Shown here: piece by piece, positions 17,001 to 26,535 of the stretch | How positions within the stretch are numbered: the stretch's first letter is position 1 | How the letters are laid out: each line of letters begins with the position of its first letter | DNA from: Deltaproteobacteria bacterium | Lineage (GTDB): Archaea > Thermoplasmatota > Poseidoniia > Poseidoniales > Poseidoniaceae | Reading direction: 5' to 3' | NCBI GenBank assembly: GCA_028344335.1 | Contig: JAOMAZ010000004.1 | Coordinates: 1 to 62,008 of the forward strand | DNA: 62,008 nt | Position numbers and translations under genes: made by a program | Notes under the pieces: generated by a model | Databases searched by the model: none | What the model was told of the DNA's origin: nothing | Seen by the model: only the letters and a program-made list of their open reading frames with translations

Positions 17001-20000
17001 CTGGTTCATTGATTGTCAGAGTCAATGTATGTTCATCGCAGACTCCCCAATTATTGCATGCCTTGATGGTGAAATCAGTAGAGGACAGATTCACATTTGG
17101 TGTGCCTGAAATATCCCCCGTTGCAGAATCAATCGACAATCCCGAGGGGAGAGCAGGGGCTGTTGTGAAATACGACAAGTATTGGTCATCAAGACCCGCT
17201 GTTGGAGAAATCGCTACCATTAGTGTTCCACGTTCAAGAACAGGAGACAGGTCTCCCGCGTCGTACGTCACATCAGGTGCTGGGTCAGCAACTGGGAATG
17301 TTACTTGGAAGGAGTGGGAGTTTCTCAATTCCGAGTTTCCATGATTCAATGTCACATTAATGGTGTATGTGACATTGGAAGAATTGGCTGAAGGTGTACC
17401 ATAGATTCTACCAGTGCTTGACTGGAACGTCAATCCAGTGGGCAGAGTTGGTGAAATCGTCCAACTTGTTGCATAATCCAAAACTGGATTGTTCATAGGA
17501 TAGAGGTCATTGTATTGACCTGCAATAGGAAAATCAATTTCTACTTCGTGGGCCTCCAAAATCTCTGGACTGAAGGTCCTGAAGATATATGCGTAGCTGC
17601 TGGGCATTACTTGGGTATTGGAAGTCATGTATTCCGTGGTTGTAGTATATCCGCCCCAATATTGACCGTTTGATTCCAAGACATAGAATGGAGCGCCATA
17701 GGAGTCCAACCCGAAATCATACAGGTAACAGGCGGAAGAGCCACCAGATGTCGCAGTTTGATATACGATATTCCCATCAATGTCAAATGCTATTGCCCTG
17801 AAATATTGGGCATTCGTAGAATCTTCTGTATCCATCATTAGATGTACCACATCATCACTATCTGATACTGAAAACATTCTGCTATCGCTACCATAATCTC
17901 GAATACCGAAATCATCCTCGAAATAAGTCCACAACTTGTTTCCAGAATTATCAAGGGCAACAGCAGCAAACCAAGCATCTCCAACCGGTTCAATCGATTC
18001 GTCTCCCATCAGATTCAAAGTACCGATGGAATTGTCTGGATATCCATCGCTGAATGCAACAAGCATACTACCATCACTGAAACTACTGATTGTTGGGGTA
18101 GCATACAAGTGAGATTCTGAAGCAGTAACATTCTGCACCCAAACCCACGAACCTCCTGCATCAAGATGTGCCACAACCGATTGATAGCCATTGTTGGCAT
18201 CATTCCGGGACAACTCCTGATTACCAAAGAGCATAGCATACCGACCTCTAAAAGTCAATGTTGCAGAACCATCAGGATGTGAAGTAACCTCAACATCATA
18301 ATCGTATATATTCTCGTTGGATGTATCATTTGAACGGGAACTTGCAACCCATGCACCAGTTCCATCAGGGTTCAACCGAGCGACATAAGGAAGAGAATAA
18401 CTAGAGGTTTCGAGGTCAGTGAAATCAACCCCTGCAAAATCAATAGTTTTTGTTGCAGTGGTATTCTTGACTGTTCCGCCAATTGTGACATTGCCATTGG
18501 AAGAATCAATTTCAATATTCGACGACAGAACATGTCCTCCGCTATTTGCGGCAGTTGCATTGGAATTGCTGACCCACTGAGGGGAACCTAATGAATCGTA
18601 CTTTATCACTACAGAATCGTAATAATTGTTCGAGGTGAAATCGAAAGAATCACTATTCCTGAAATCAAAAGTACATGATGGAGAATAACCCCATGCAAGG
18701 TAGTGTGCCAACAAGAATACTGAACCTGTATCAGAGACTTGGAGATCTTGAGCGTAGATGTCACACGTATCGAACACCTCAACCCATTCCCAATCTCCAG
18801 AAGTTCCGTTCCTCTTTGCAAGATATGCATCATTATTCCTTTGCATTGAAGGTGTGGACAATGGAGAGAATGTTTCAGCACCAGTTGCGACACCAAATAC
18901 ATACATCGAACCGTCTGGAGCAAATGCAATCTTGTTGCTTCTAATTGCATTAGTACCGTAGGAATAGGAGGAAGTTGTCCAAGGTCCATATTCATATCCA
19001 GTCAGCAAAGGTATCCCTTCTTGGACTCTTAGTGTGAATACCTTCTGCCAATTATCACCAGATGAAGTAGTAGAGATTGTGTATGTCGTTCCAGCGACAT
19101 CAGCTTGATCGAATGTTCCACTAATCACTCCTGTGGAAGAATCCATCTGTACTCCAGCGGGTAGTGCAGGATTGATAGAGACCGAATCTGGCCAGAGACC
19201 TGAGTATATCGGCACTACTGAATTGGAACTACCGTTCTCCCAAACCAAATTTGAATAATTCAATGATGCCGTATCAAGAGCATCGCAGGTTCCATCACCA
19301 TCTGCATCTGGAGGAGTAACACTCGCATCCTTTGAAGGGTCATCGAAATAGCCCTTGTAATGGATATATGCACCTACAGCACTAACACTGTTTGATGAAA
19401 AAATGAACACATCACCCTGTTCATCAAATGTCATGGAGAGCCCATACGCATAACTTGCGGACCAACTGGTCTCCTCTCTGACCAACTCAGTCCTCATTGA
19501 TGAGCCATCCATGTATGTATGATACAAGGAAGCATTTGTGAAATCGTTCCAGATGATATGTGGATTATCATCACCATCAAACTTCATCTCCATCCCTTTG
19601 TTATTGGTATCTGGAATTGAACTGCTCCATACCGGATTCCATGAGCTAGTCCGTGAAAACATTCGAATGAATCCGGCATCGAGGAATGTGAAATAAGGCA
19701 CATTTGTGGAATTGACCCTAAGTTGAGCCTCTTTGTAATACACATCATTGCTGCCAGACCAGATAGTCTCTCCGGAACTCCATGAGCCGGAATCATATTT
19801 CCAATAGGTGTAACTGCCAGTTTCCAGAGCCACCAGATGGATGGCACCAGTATCATCGATTGCAATCTGCGTGTATTGAACTGAAACTCCAGTAGGATAA
19901 TTCAGTGTTCCAGCCTGATCTGTAATCGTATCATAATAATCTAATTCATAAGAATCTGTGGCATAGTATGTCCCGTTGGGAGAAAATGCAACATCTGTTG

Positions 20001-23000
20001 GTTGCTGGTACCAACTGCCAGTTTCCAACTGTTGTTGAGACCATTGTGTATTCAATTGTGCATCCATCTCATACGTATCTCTGCTCAATGTCAGATAATC
20101 TAATCCCCCATGATTGGTTACTTGTGGATACCTGTAATTTGCACCAGGTCCAACGTTTTGACTGCTTCCATAGGTCCCCCCATATCTCATAGTTTCACCG
20201 ACAGAATCAGGAACTGCGTTCTGATAGGTCCATACTCTGGCATATCCATTTGATGCACCATCAGAGGCGATGACTCTTAGCCCATATTCATCATCGAACC
20301 AGATGGCGCTACCATAATCAGGTCTCATGTAATAGTTTCCTGATGTGCTAGACATGGCATTGAATGAAGAGTATCCATACATGGGTTCACACTGCCCCTC
20401 GACGATATCCGAAAACGTGTCATTATCATCATCAGTATCCAAGTAATCACAAGTCAAATCCGAATCAAAATCGCTGGGTGTATCTGTATCGAGCAATGGA
20501 TTGGTGGCGCATGCAACCTCATCAGTATCATTCCAGTTGTCGTCATCATCGTCAAGGTCTTCGATGAGAGTTGTCGAACAAGAGTTCACGATATCGTTTG
20601 GCATCCCATCGCCATCAGTATCAGTATCTGCACATTCATCCAATGGGAAATCATCATCAGCATCGATTGAACCATCATCATCATCATCAGTATCCCAGAG
20701 ATCTATCGTTCCATCAGAATCTGTATCTTCTGCCCTAAGCCAAAGTTCTGTAGCCGGTAAGTCATCTCCCATCTCTCCAGTCTGGTCTCCTCTTTGAGTA
20801 GTGTCTTCATGTCCAAGGTTTCCAAGTCCATTGTAGCCCCAACACCTAACCTGCCCATCTTCACGAATCGCGCAAGATGAATAGGCCCCCAATGCCACGG
20901 ATTCAACATAGTCTCCAATATCAGCCACCATCAGATTGTCTCCCATCTCATTGACTCCATCACCGATTTGCGCAGTACTTCCAATACCCAATTGCCCATG
21001 AGATCCACTGCCCCAGCAACGCAACAGTTCATCATCACCAATAGCACATGTGTGGATGTAAGTACCCTGATTTTGATACCAATACGAAGAAGTATGACCT
21101 GTCGAAGATGTTTGAACATCCAAAGCGGCCCTATCCGTCCCAATGTCGACATTGCTTGTTCCAGGATTTGAAACACTGGAACTACTACCATATCCCAATC
21201 GGCCATATGAACCATAGCCCCAACAAGCAATGTTTCCACTATCTAGTAGAGCACAACTGTAAGCCTGACCCGCCGAAATCTTGACCGGAGTTCTACCATC
21301 TGCCAAGTTCAAGAAGGACATCTTGTTATCAGAAACTGCTGTGTTGTCACCCATATCGGTGGTATTTCCCAGTCCAAGTTGATATTGAGAATTATCTCCC
21401 CAACACTTGGCTGCCCCATTCTCAAGAATTGCACAACTATGTCCAACACTGGCAGAGACATCTACTGCCTTGTAATCACCCAACAAGACTGTAGTGGGGG
21501 CTAGATTAGTACCCGTAGAACCGTCACCTTGAATTCCTTGATCTCCATAACCCCAACACTTGACCTCTCCAGTGTCAAGCAAAGCGCAGGTGTGGTATTG
21601 CCCTGCTGCAACCTTCACTGCATTACCGCCAAGGTTAACTGCTGGCATCAGATCTCCTAATTCAGCAGTAGAATCACCGATTTGAGTGGTGTTTCCGAGT
21701 CCCAATTGATATTCGGAATTTCTTCCCCAACACTTCACTGAAGCATCATTCAATACTGCACATGCGTGGAAATTTCCTGCACTGATTTGAACTGCAGATT
21801 TATTGGCGCCAAAATTAACGTACGCGAGGTTCTCTCCCATTTCATTCGCCTGATCACCAATCCGATTGTTGGGAGAAGAGGTACTTCCGATACCTAACTG
21901 ACCATTTGAATTATCACCCCAACATTTGACAAGACCTTGGTTTGAACGTGCACAGTAGAAGCTTGTTCCGGCTCCAATCTCAACAGGCCTGCTCAACAAT
22001 CGTGAAACTGATGAAGATGAATCGGGAGTTAAGATATCAGTTCCACTTGATTCAACCGCTGAATCAGCAGCAGGTGCGCTAAGGTCGGTTGTGGAACCAT
22101 ATCCCATACGGCCATCTCCACCTTCTCCCCAACACATGATCTTACGAGAATCATCAGAGGTCTTGAACAGGGCACAGGAAGTTGTACTGGACTCGGAAAC
22201 CGCCACCTCCAGTGGAGTATATCCTGCAGGAACCGAAACTACAACAGGTGTAGACGCCATGGAAGATGCTGTTCCTCCATCTCCTAATTCTCCAGATACC
22301 TCGGTACCCCAGCATTCAATTGCCGAGGCCACGACTATGCAGGCGTGTTCATTGCCTACTGAAACCGAGTAGTGCTTGTCTCCTGAAGAACCAGCATCCA
22401 CTCTTGTCCCCTTGATGGAAGAAGTGGAATTACCCAGAATCTTGTCATCATATCCTTGACCCCAACATGCAGTTTCCAGACTTGATGATAGAATCGCACA
22501 AGTTGCATCAGCACCAGCACTTATTCCAGAAAAGGTCCTTCCGTCCCAATCACTCGAGTAATGGCTACCTGTTGCAGAAAGGTCAACTTTCACAGGAGCG
22601 CTGCTATTTGTGGAAGTGGTGGAGGCATTTCCTAGAACCATCTCGGATGAGCCGCCATTGTACCCCCAGCAATATACATCTCCGATGGTATTCAGTGCAC
22701 AGGAATGTCTGTCTCCAGTTGCTACATCTTCAATCACTCCTACTGAGGCAGGAAGGATAACTTCTGAAGGGCTTGCCGAAGTTCCACCTGAAATCAATTC
22801 TGTACTCGAATTAATGCGAATGTCGTCAAGATAAACCTTGTTTTGTCCGCCGGCTGAAGAAGACCTGACCGAGCTCCACTTGAAAGTATGTGAGCCTGCA
22901 TCCAAATCGAAAGATACTGATTGGAATGTAGAAGCCGCTATACCGGACCATGAATTCTGCAATACATCATCGATATAGAATCTGAGATAATGGTTGGTTG

Positions 23001-26000
23001 CCGTGCTGGTCTTGTAATCAAAAGTGATGTTTCCAGCAGCAGTAGGCATGGATAACTCAAAATCGCTCTGTTGATTTGTGAGGAGTGAAACTGAGATGGA
23101 ATTGGAACCTGTTGAAGAAGAGCCGCTATCTATCGACCAAGGAAGAGTGGCATCGTTCACCCATTCAAGCGTGTTGAAGTCTCCACTCTCGAATCCATCT
23201 TCCTGATAATATCCTGGATTGGAAGTATAATAATTTCCAGTTTGTGAATCACCACCTTCTCCCCAGCAATATACTGAACCTGATGAGGTCGCCACACAGG
23301 TATGATCTGAGCCAGCAGATACGGATAATGCAACAACTCCAGAAGGCAAGGATGCAACACTTGGTGCTCCAGAGGCTGAGGTTGTGCCGATACCCAACTG
23401 GCCCTTGTCATTGGCTCCCCAGCATACAACACTTCCATCTGTTCCCACTGCACAAGCATGTGAAGAACCTGCATCGATATCTGATGCTTCAAAGCCATTT
23501 GGAAGGTCGACCGTCACCGCTTCATTGGATGAGACTCCCGCTGCAGAATTACCCAATTGCTCTGCATCGTTCTTACCCCAGCATGAGACACTGCGGTCAT
23601 CGAGAATTGCACAACCAAAATCATCACCAGTGGTTATGACATTTGATTCACCCACTGAGGGAAGGTCGTTCTTGGTATCGAACCTGTCGCAGATTCCATC
23701 CTCATCAAAATCAGCAGGTGTACTTGTTGAGTCCAATGCATCGGTCTGGCATCTGACCTCATCAAGGCCTGTCCAACCATCACCATCCGCATCTTGCTGT
23801 AGACCTGAGCCTGCATAATCAATGTCGTTCAAGACCCATAGGTCTTCACTTGGAGAATGGAGAGATGCCCATACACGACCAGTTTGGCCAATCAACAATG
23901 AAACCCACTGTGGTGCTCCAGGCGCATTCGCCACGGTCTGCGTCTCCCAAGTACCTGCATTTCTGTTTGAAACAGCTAAGTCAACAGATGTCCCTTGAGC
24001 CAATATCCAAGGTTCACCTTTTGGACTGATGGCAATATCAAGTTCACCACCAATCAACCCAGTCGTTGCCTCAGTTGACCAACTGGATAATGTATCGCAA
24101 CTATTCTCGCACCATGCATATAGTGGGATGCTGGTGACATTGGTGTAAGCGATGTGTAATGATGAATCATAACCGATAGCGATAGCCACAGATGCATTAC
24201 TACTTGAGGCTGAAGCTGAACCATCGATAGTTGTAGAGGCATAAGTCCCACCAGAGCTCCTTGATACATGCAACAAGTCATCAGCGGAACCTGCTTCTTT
24301 GATCATTGCGAAATGCAACGTATCACTTGAATCAATAACTGAATCTAAATTTTCAACTGCAGCTCCAACACTATGTGTGTCCGCAGCCGACCATGAAGAG
24401 GAAGTGGAACAGGAACTTGAACATGAAATGGTCTTCAAATCATTCGAGTCAATATATGCTATTAGGACATCACCAGATGAGTCAATCTCAATTTCCACCT
24501 GTGTAGCAGTCGCAGTCAGAGCAACCGATTCCCAGAAACCATTCGCCTTGGTGGTGTAGGTCAACTGATCTGCCCCACTGGACAATGAATGCACTATATG
24601 TGGGGTGTAGGAATCATCGATAATAAAATCGATATCATCAATTGCAGTAATCCCACCAGATAAGGGAGATTCAGTACCCCACAACCCATTGGAGAATGCA
24701 GAGAATCGTATCATGTTGTTGTCATCATCAACATAGGCAATTGCCGGACAACCATTAGGTAAGAGTGCGAAACCATTCTTGTCACCGACATCACTTGATG
24801 AACTGTCTAAGCGTGTATCCATAGAAGAATGGTGTGCCTGCTCAAAAGAATCCGCGCAGGAATCGGATGCAGGTGTCTCATCTAGTTCCAGATCCACCTC
24901 AGTGTAATGTGGAAGGTCTGATGCTCCATCGCCTCTGTTCTCAGTATCGCCGTATCCAAGTTGGCCAAGAGAATTCTCCCCCCAGCATCGAACATCATCA
25001 TCATTCATGATGACACAAGTTGAACCTGAGCCAACCTCGATTCTATCTACATCGTAAGAAGTAACGCTACTGGATGAGGAACCTAGATTGACGTACGGCA
25101 GATTATCCCCCATTCCATTTGAAGAACCTGATGAAGTGCCTCTGCTGACTTGATTACCATACCCCAATCTGCCATTCGTTCCAGAGCCCCAGCATTTCAC
25201 GTAATCATTGTCAAGAATTGCACATACGTGCTCCATTCCAGCATCAATCTCGACCGCTGACCTTGAAGTTCCTAGGTCTGTCTCGACCAGATTGTTTCCC
25301 ATCTCACTTGAGCCATCTCCAATGGTATTTGTGTTCTCAATTCCGAGTTGACCGTAATCGTTGATTCCCCAACAGTAAGTCTCCGTGGGTGTTGTGTCAA
25401 GTATGGCACAAGTGAATCCATCACCAGCAGTGATGTTCAATGCAGTATTTCCTCCTGGCAGAGAAACGAATGCCAGGTTGTCGCCCATCTCACTGCCACC
25501 ATCTCCAATATCATCCATGCTACCGATTCCGAGTTGGCCATTCGCATTACCTCCCCAACAGGATATGCTTCCATCATCCCAAATAGCGCAAGTGTGGTCA
25601 TATCCCAACGCAAGTTGGGACACCGTTCGTGAAGTTGGCAGGGAGACTGCAGCAAAATTATCTCCCACTTCATTACTCGCATCTCCTCGGTCATCAGTAT
25701 CTCCTAAGCCGAGTTGCCCCATGTTATTTCTGCCCCAACAAATCAAACTGTTATCGCTGAGCACTGCGCAAGTATGTCTGGAACCAGTCTCAATCATGGT
25801 TGCAGTGGTTGCGCTCGGCAATTCAATGAATGCAAGCACGTCGCCAGTCTCCAGATATCCATCGCCATAGCCATCAGAACTAGTAGACAGTCCCAATCCA
25901 AGTAGCGGTGCATTCCCCCAGCATTTGATGGAACCATTACTGAAAAGAGCACAGGAATGGGAATCACCAAGAGCGAGCGTGGTTGTAGTCAATCCAGTAC

Positions 26001-26310
26001 CAAGACTAACGAAAGGTAGACCTTCGCCTTGCTCAGAAATATCATCACCGACATTCTGTGTATTTCCAAGTCCTAATTGCCCAGAACTACCATTACCCCA
26101 GCATTTCATGTTTCCAGAGACTCCAACAGCACATGCGTGGGCGCCACCTACATTCAACAACTCGGCATTTCCAGTATCCACATCCATGGGTGTAACTACA
26201 TCATCAAGTTCCTCAACAACCAACGGATTATCAATATATGAAACTTGAGACATCAGGACCATCAATAGGCACAAGAAAATACTTTTTGACTGACTGCGCA
26301 TCCTACCCAT
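14089..26310 (-). CDS. giant (4073-residue) RCC1-propeller surface protein with cytoplasmic coiled coil and helix-hairpin-helix domain
   Basis: The order of parts is: signal peptide (MRSQSKSIFLCLLMVLMSQ); seven RCC1 repeats (about 45-470); propeller-like repeats (475-830); calcium repeats; 14 more RCC1 repeats (890-1860) with a carbohydrate-binding-like insert at about 1035-1175; more calcium and propeller repeats to about 2915; a series of putative-Ig modules (LPxGLxxxxxTGxIxGTP, about 2917-3425); thrombospondin type 3 repeats (3427-3695); one membrane span (about 3724-3746); and a cytoplasmic part of about 325 residues. The last has a beta domain, an alanine/glutamate-rich coiled coil (3910-3990) and a final helix-hairpin-helix (DDLQRTKGIGPFLEEKLNAL). 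The RCC1 blades carry CWG plus a partner cysteine, suggesting disulphides outside the cell. It is likely an adhesin or sensor. A leaderless promoter lies upstream and an MscS gene follows. Confidence 0.93.
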   Translation of the reverse strand: MGRMRSQSKSIFLCLLMVLMSQVSYIDNPLVVEELDDVVTPMDVDTGNAELLNVGGAHACAVGVSGNMKCWGNGSSGQLGLGNTQNVGDDISEQGEGLPFVSLGTGLTTTTLALGDSHSCALFSNGSIKCWGNAPLLGLGLSTSSDGYGDGYLETGDVLAFIELPSATTATMIETGSRHTCAVLSDNSLICWGRNNMGQLGLGDTDDRGDASNEVGDNFAAVSLPTSRTVSQLALGYDHTCAIWDDGSISCWGGNANGQLGIGSMDDIGDGGSEMGDNLAFVSLPGGNTALNITAGDGFTCAILDTTPTETYCWGINDYGQLGIENTNTIGDGSSEMGNNLVETDLGTSRSAVEIDAGMEHVCAILDNDYVKCWGSGTNGRLGYGNQVSRGTSSGSSNGMGDNLPYVNLGSSSSSVTSYDVDRIEVGSGSTCVIMNDDDVRCWGENSLGQLGYGDTENRGDGASDLPHYTEVDLELDETPASDSCADSFEQAHHSSMDTRLDSSSSDVGDKNGFALLPNGCPAIAYVDDDNNMIRFSAFSNGLWGTESPLSGGITAIDDIDFIIDDSYTPHIVHSLSSGADQLTYTTKANGFWESVALTATATQVEIEIDSSGDVLIAYIDSNDLKTISCSSSCSTSSSWSAADTHSVGAAVENLDSVIDSSDTLHFAMIKEAGSADDLLHVSRSSGGTYASTTIDGSASASSSNASVAIAIGYDSSLHIAYTNVTSIPLYAWCENSCDTLSSWSTEATTGLIGGELDIAISPKGEPWILAQGTSVDLAVSNRNAGTWETQTVANAPGAPQWVSLLIGQTGRVWASLHSPSEDLWVLNDIDYAGSGLQQDADGDGWTGLDEVRCQTDALDSTSTPADFDEDGICDRFDTKNDLPSVGESNVITTGDDFGCAILDDRSVSCWGKNDAEQLGNSAAGVSSNEAVTVDLPNGFEASDIDAGSSHACAVGTDGSVVCWGANDKGQLGIGTTSASGAPSVASLPSGVVALSVSAGSDHTCVATSSGSVYCWGEGGDSQTGNYYTSNPGYYQEDGFESGDFNTLEWVNDATLPWSIDSGSSSTGSNSISVSLLTNQQSDFELSMPTAAGNITFDYKTSTATNHYLRFYIDDVLQNSWSGIAASTFQSVSFDLDAGSHTFKWSSVRSSSAGGQNKVYLDDIRINSSTELISGGTSASPSEVILPASVGVIEDVATGDRHSCALNTIGDVYCWGYNGGSSEMVLGNASTTSTNSSAPVKVDLSATGSHYSSDWDGRTFSGISAGADATCAILSSSLETACWGQGYDDKILGNSTSSIKGTRVDAGSSGDKHYSVSVGNEHACIVVASAIECWGTEVSGELGDGGTASSMASTPVVVSVPAGYTPLEVAVSESSTTSCALFKTSDDSRKIMCWGEGGDGRMGYGSTTDLSAPAADSAVESSGTDILTPDSSSSVSRLLSRPVEIGAGTSFYCARSNQGLVKCWGDNSNGQLGIGSTSSPNNRIGDQANEMGENLAYVNFGANKSAVQISAGNFHACAVLNDASVKCWGRNSEYQLGLGNTTQIGDSTAELGDLMPAVNLGGNAVKVAAGQYHTCALLDTGEVKCWGYGDQGIQGDGSTGTNLAPTTVLLGDYKAVDVSASVGHSCAILENGAAKCWGDNSQYQLGLGNTTDMGDNTAVSDNKMSFLNLADGRTPVKISAGQAYSCALLDSGNIACWGYGSYGRLGYGSSSSVSNPGTSNVDIGTDRAALDVQTSSTGHTSSYWYQNQGTYIHTCAIGDDELLRCWGSGSHGQLGIGSTAQIGDGVNEMGDNLMVADIGDYVESVALGAYSSCAIREDGQVRCWGYNGLGNLGHEDTTQRGDQTGEMGDDLPATELWLRAEDTDSDGTIDLWDTDDDDDGSIDADDDFPLDECADTDTDGDGMPNDIVNSCSTTLIEDLDDDDDNWNDTDEVACATNPLLDTDTPSDFDSDLTCDYLDTDDDNDTFSDIVEGQCEPMYGYSSFNAMSSTSGNYYMRPDYGSAIWFDDEYGLRVIASDGASNGYARVWTYQNAVPDSVGETMRYGGTYGSSQNVGPGANYRYPQVTNHGGLDYLTLSRDTYEMDAQLNTQWSQQQLETGSWYQQPTDVAFSPNGTYYATDSYELDYYDTITDQAGTLNYPTGVSVQYTQIAIDDTGAIHLVALETGSYTYWKYDSGSWSSGETIWSGSNDVYYKEAQLRVNSTNVPYFTFLDAGFIRMFSRTSSWNPVWSSSIPDTNNKGMEMKFDGDDNPHIIWNDFTNASLYHTYMDGSSMRTELVREETSWSASYAYGLSMTFDEQGDVFIFSSNSVSAVGAYIHYKGYFDDPSKDASVTPPDADGDGTCDALDTASLNYSNLVWENGSSNSVVPIYSGLWPDSVSINPALPAGVQMDSSTGVISGTFDQADVAGTTYTISTTSSGDNWQKVFTLRVQEGIPLLTGYEYGPWTTSSYSYGTNAIRSNKIAFAPDGSMYVFGVATGAETFSPLSTPSMQRNNDAYLAKRNGTSGDWEWVEVFDTCDIYAQDLQVSDTGSVFLLAHYLAWGYSPSCTFDFRNSDSFDFTSNNYYDSVVIKYDSLGSPQWVSNSNATAANSGGHVLSSNIEIDSSNGNVTIGGTVKNTTATKTIDFAGVDFTDLETSSYSLPYVARLNPDGTGAWVASSRSNDTSNENIYDYDVEVTSHPDGSATLTFRGRYAMLFGNQELSRNDANNGYQSVVAHLDAGGSWVWVQNVTASESHLYATPTISSFSDGSMLVAFSDGYPDNSIGTLNLMGDESIEPVGDAWFAAVALDNSGNKLWTYFEDDFGIRDYGSDSRMFSVSDSDDVVHLMMDTEDSTNAQYFRAIAFDIDGNIVYQTATSGGSSACYLYDFGLDSYGAPFYVLESNGQYWGGYTTTTEYMTSNTQVMPSSYAYIFRTFSPEILEAHEVEIDFPIAGQYNDLYPMNNPVLDYATSWTISPTLPTGLTFQSSTGRIYGTPSANSSNVTYTINVTLNHGNSELRNSHSFQVTFPVADPAPDVTYDAGDLSPVLERGTLMVAISPTAGLDDQYLSYFTTAPALPSGLSIDSATGDISGTPNVNLSSTDFTIKACNNWGVCDEHTLTLTINEPVAVISYTQAHISLKKEEPMTPLEPSNSGGMVETWEIDPVLPVGMLLDAYGVISGIPVANQDNTTYKIFANNSGGSVDTTVVIQVNGTGMYIFYPYAEHRIAVNSPINTIYPSQRGAAAITWEITPDLPVGMEFGEGNGSIWGTPSELSSETVYSVSAQGIEPEISASTTISITVLLDLDGDGSPDESDDDDDGDGWSDEDELACGGTNSTDANDHPFDSDGDGICDVNDDINDAPVLLFYESSTLEISLNLEMMMFDATAVGGDVTSWSIDPYLPLGLTFSGTSPARDGGDNGSIFGTPTELSSIQSYTITASNDKYSSTFTLNLAVLLDTDLDGLPDRDDSDDDADGWSDQIELLCGKDPLNGTDTPVDTDDDQICDYVDDDDDGDGFIDTEEQQCGSDWKDANEVPVDADGNGVCDGLETDTDGDGWLDGIESSCGTNSTDNSSIPTDIDNDFICDSLDDDKDGDGYANHQDDFPEDEIEWLDTDGDGIGDNADTDDDNDSWTDMWEGLCETDSKSNSSVPDDFDSDMICDLFDDDIDNDGVSNDMDAFEEDANETYDFDADGIGDNADDDDDGDLWLDVDEIACGTDPLNATSTPDNMESCNATKKSEEVVESTSLVTKYWWLCVIFLLLLLLLVPLILFARERGDSVLVMMGMQKGPQPEHTFSSPDFISGSGTKIDPYLLQDIEGLSPGKSASSRESITISHLPPDTIVRFMDLYTEENEGRFDMTDILVEEDDDWINDDDEMDTGSISFKLEFKDLSDSNDGDEYSTLMRVGSSTVYFQWTVSIKDSSGGKKKRKISRKKDTSIEKSKAEAEAKAKKVEAKVEEERRIKAVEDEVRQNAESEAATKLANMELMIAEKMAALEDKMEGLSKKEAELARVAAKSEFIDFNTIGTATAAEKDDLQRTKGIGPFLEEKLNALGIFTFKQISGMTPEIEDQVNVAIEFFSGRVKRDKWVEQAKDFLKED

Positions 26311-26334
26311 ATCTCAAGTGGCTGTAAGATGCCA

Positions 26335-26340
26335 TTAAAA
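26335..26340 (-). promoter_or_regulatory. TATA box for the giant RCC1 surface protein gene
   Basis: TTTTAA on the minus strand is centred about 27 bases upstream of the ATG at 26310, placing the transcription start at the start codon (leaderless). Confidence 0.55.
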
Positions 26341-26535
26341 GAACACCGCAAGCAGACTAACTACTAACTTTGATTGATTTAGTACATTCTGTATGACAAT
26401 ACCTACCATAAAAGTAAACACTGTACAGTATATCTCCAACTTGCTCCAAGCTGATTCCTTTGACATACCAAGAATTGCGTATTGGAAGAAAGAATTCCAC
26501 TTAGTTGAAAACCCGTCGCCATTCAGCCGCATTTA

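Noticed and set aside
26335-26532. 65-codon minus-strand frame with a hydrophobic segment
   Set aside because: It fills the divergent promoter gap and includes the TATA box of the giant gene. A small membrane protein cannot be excluded, but there is no family match or ribosome-binding site.
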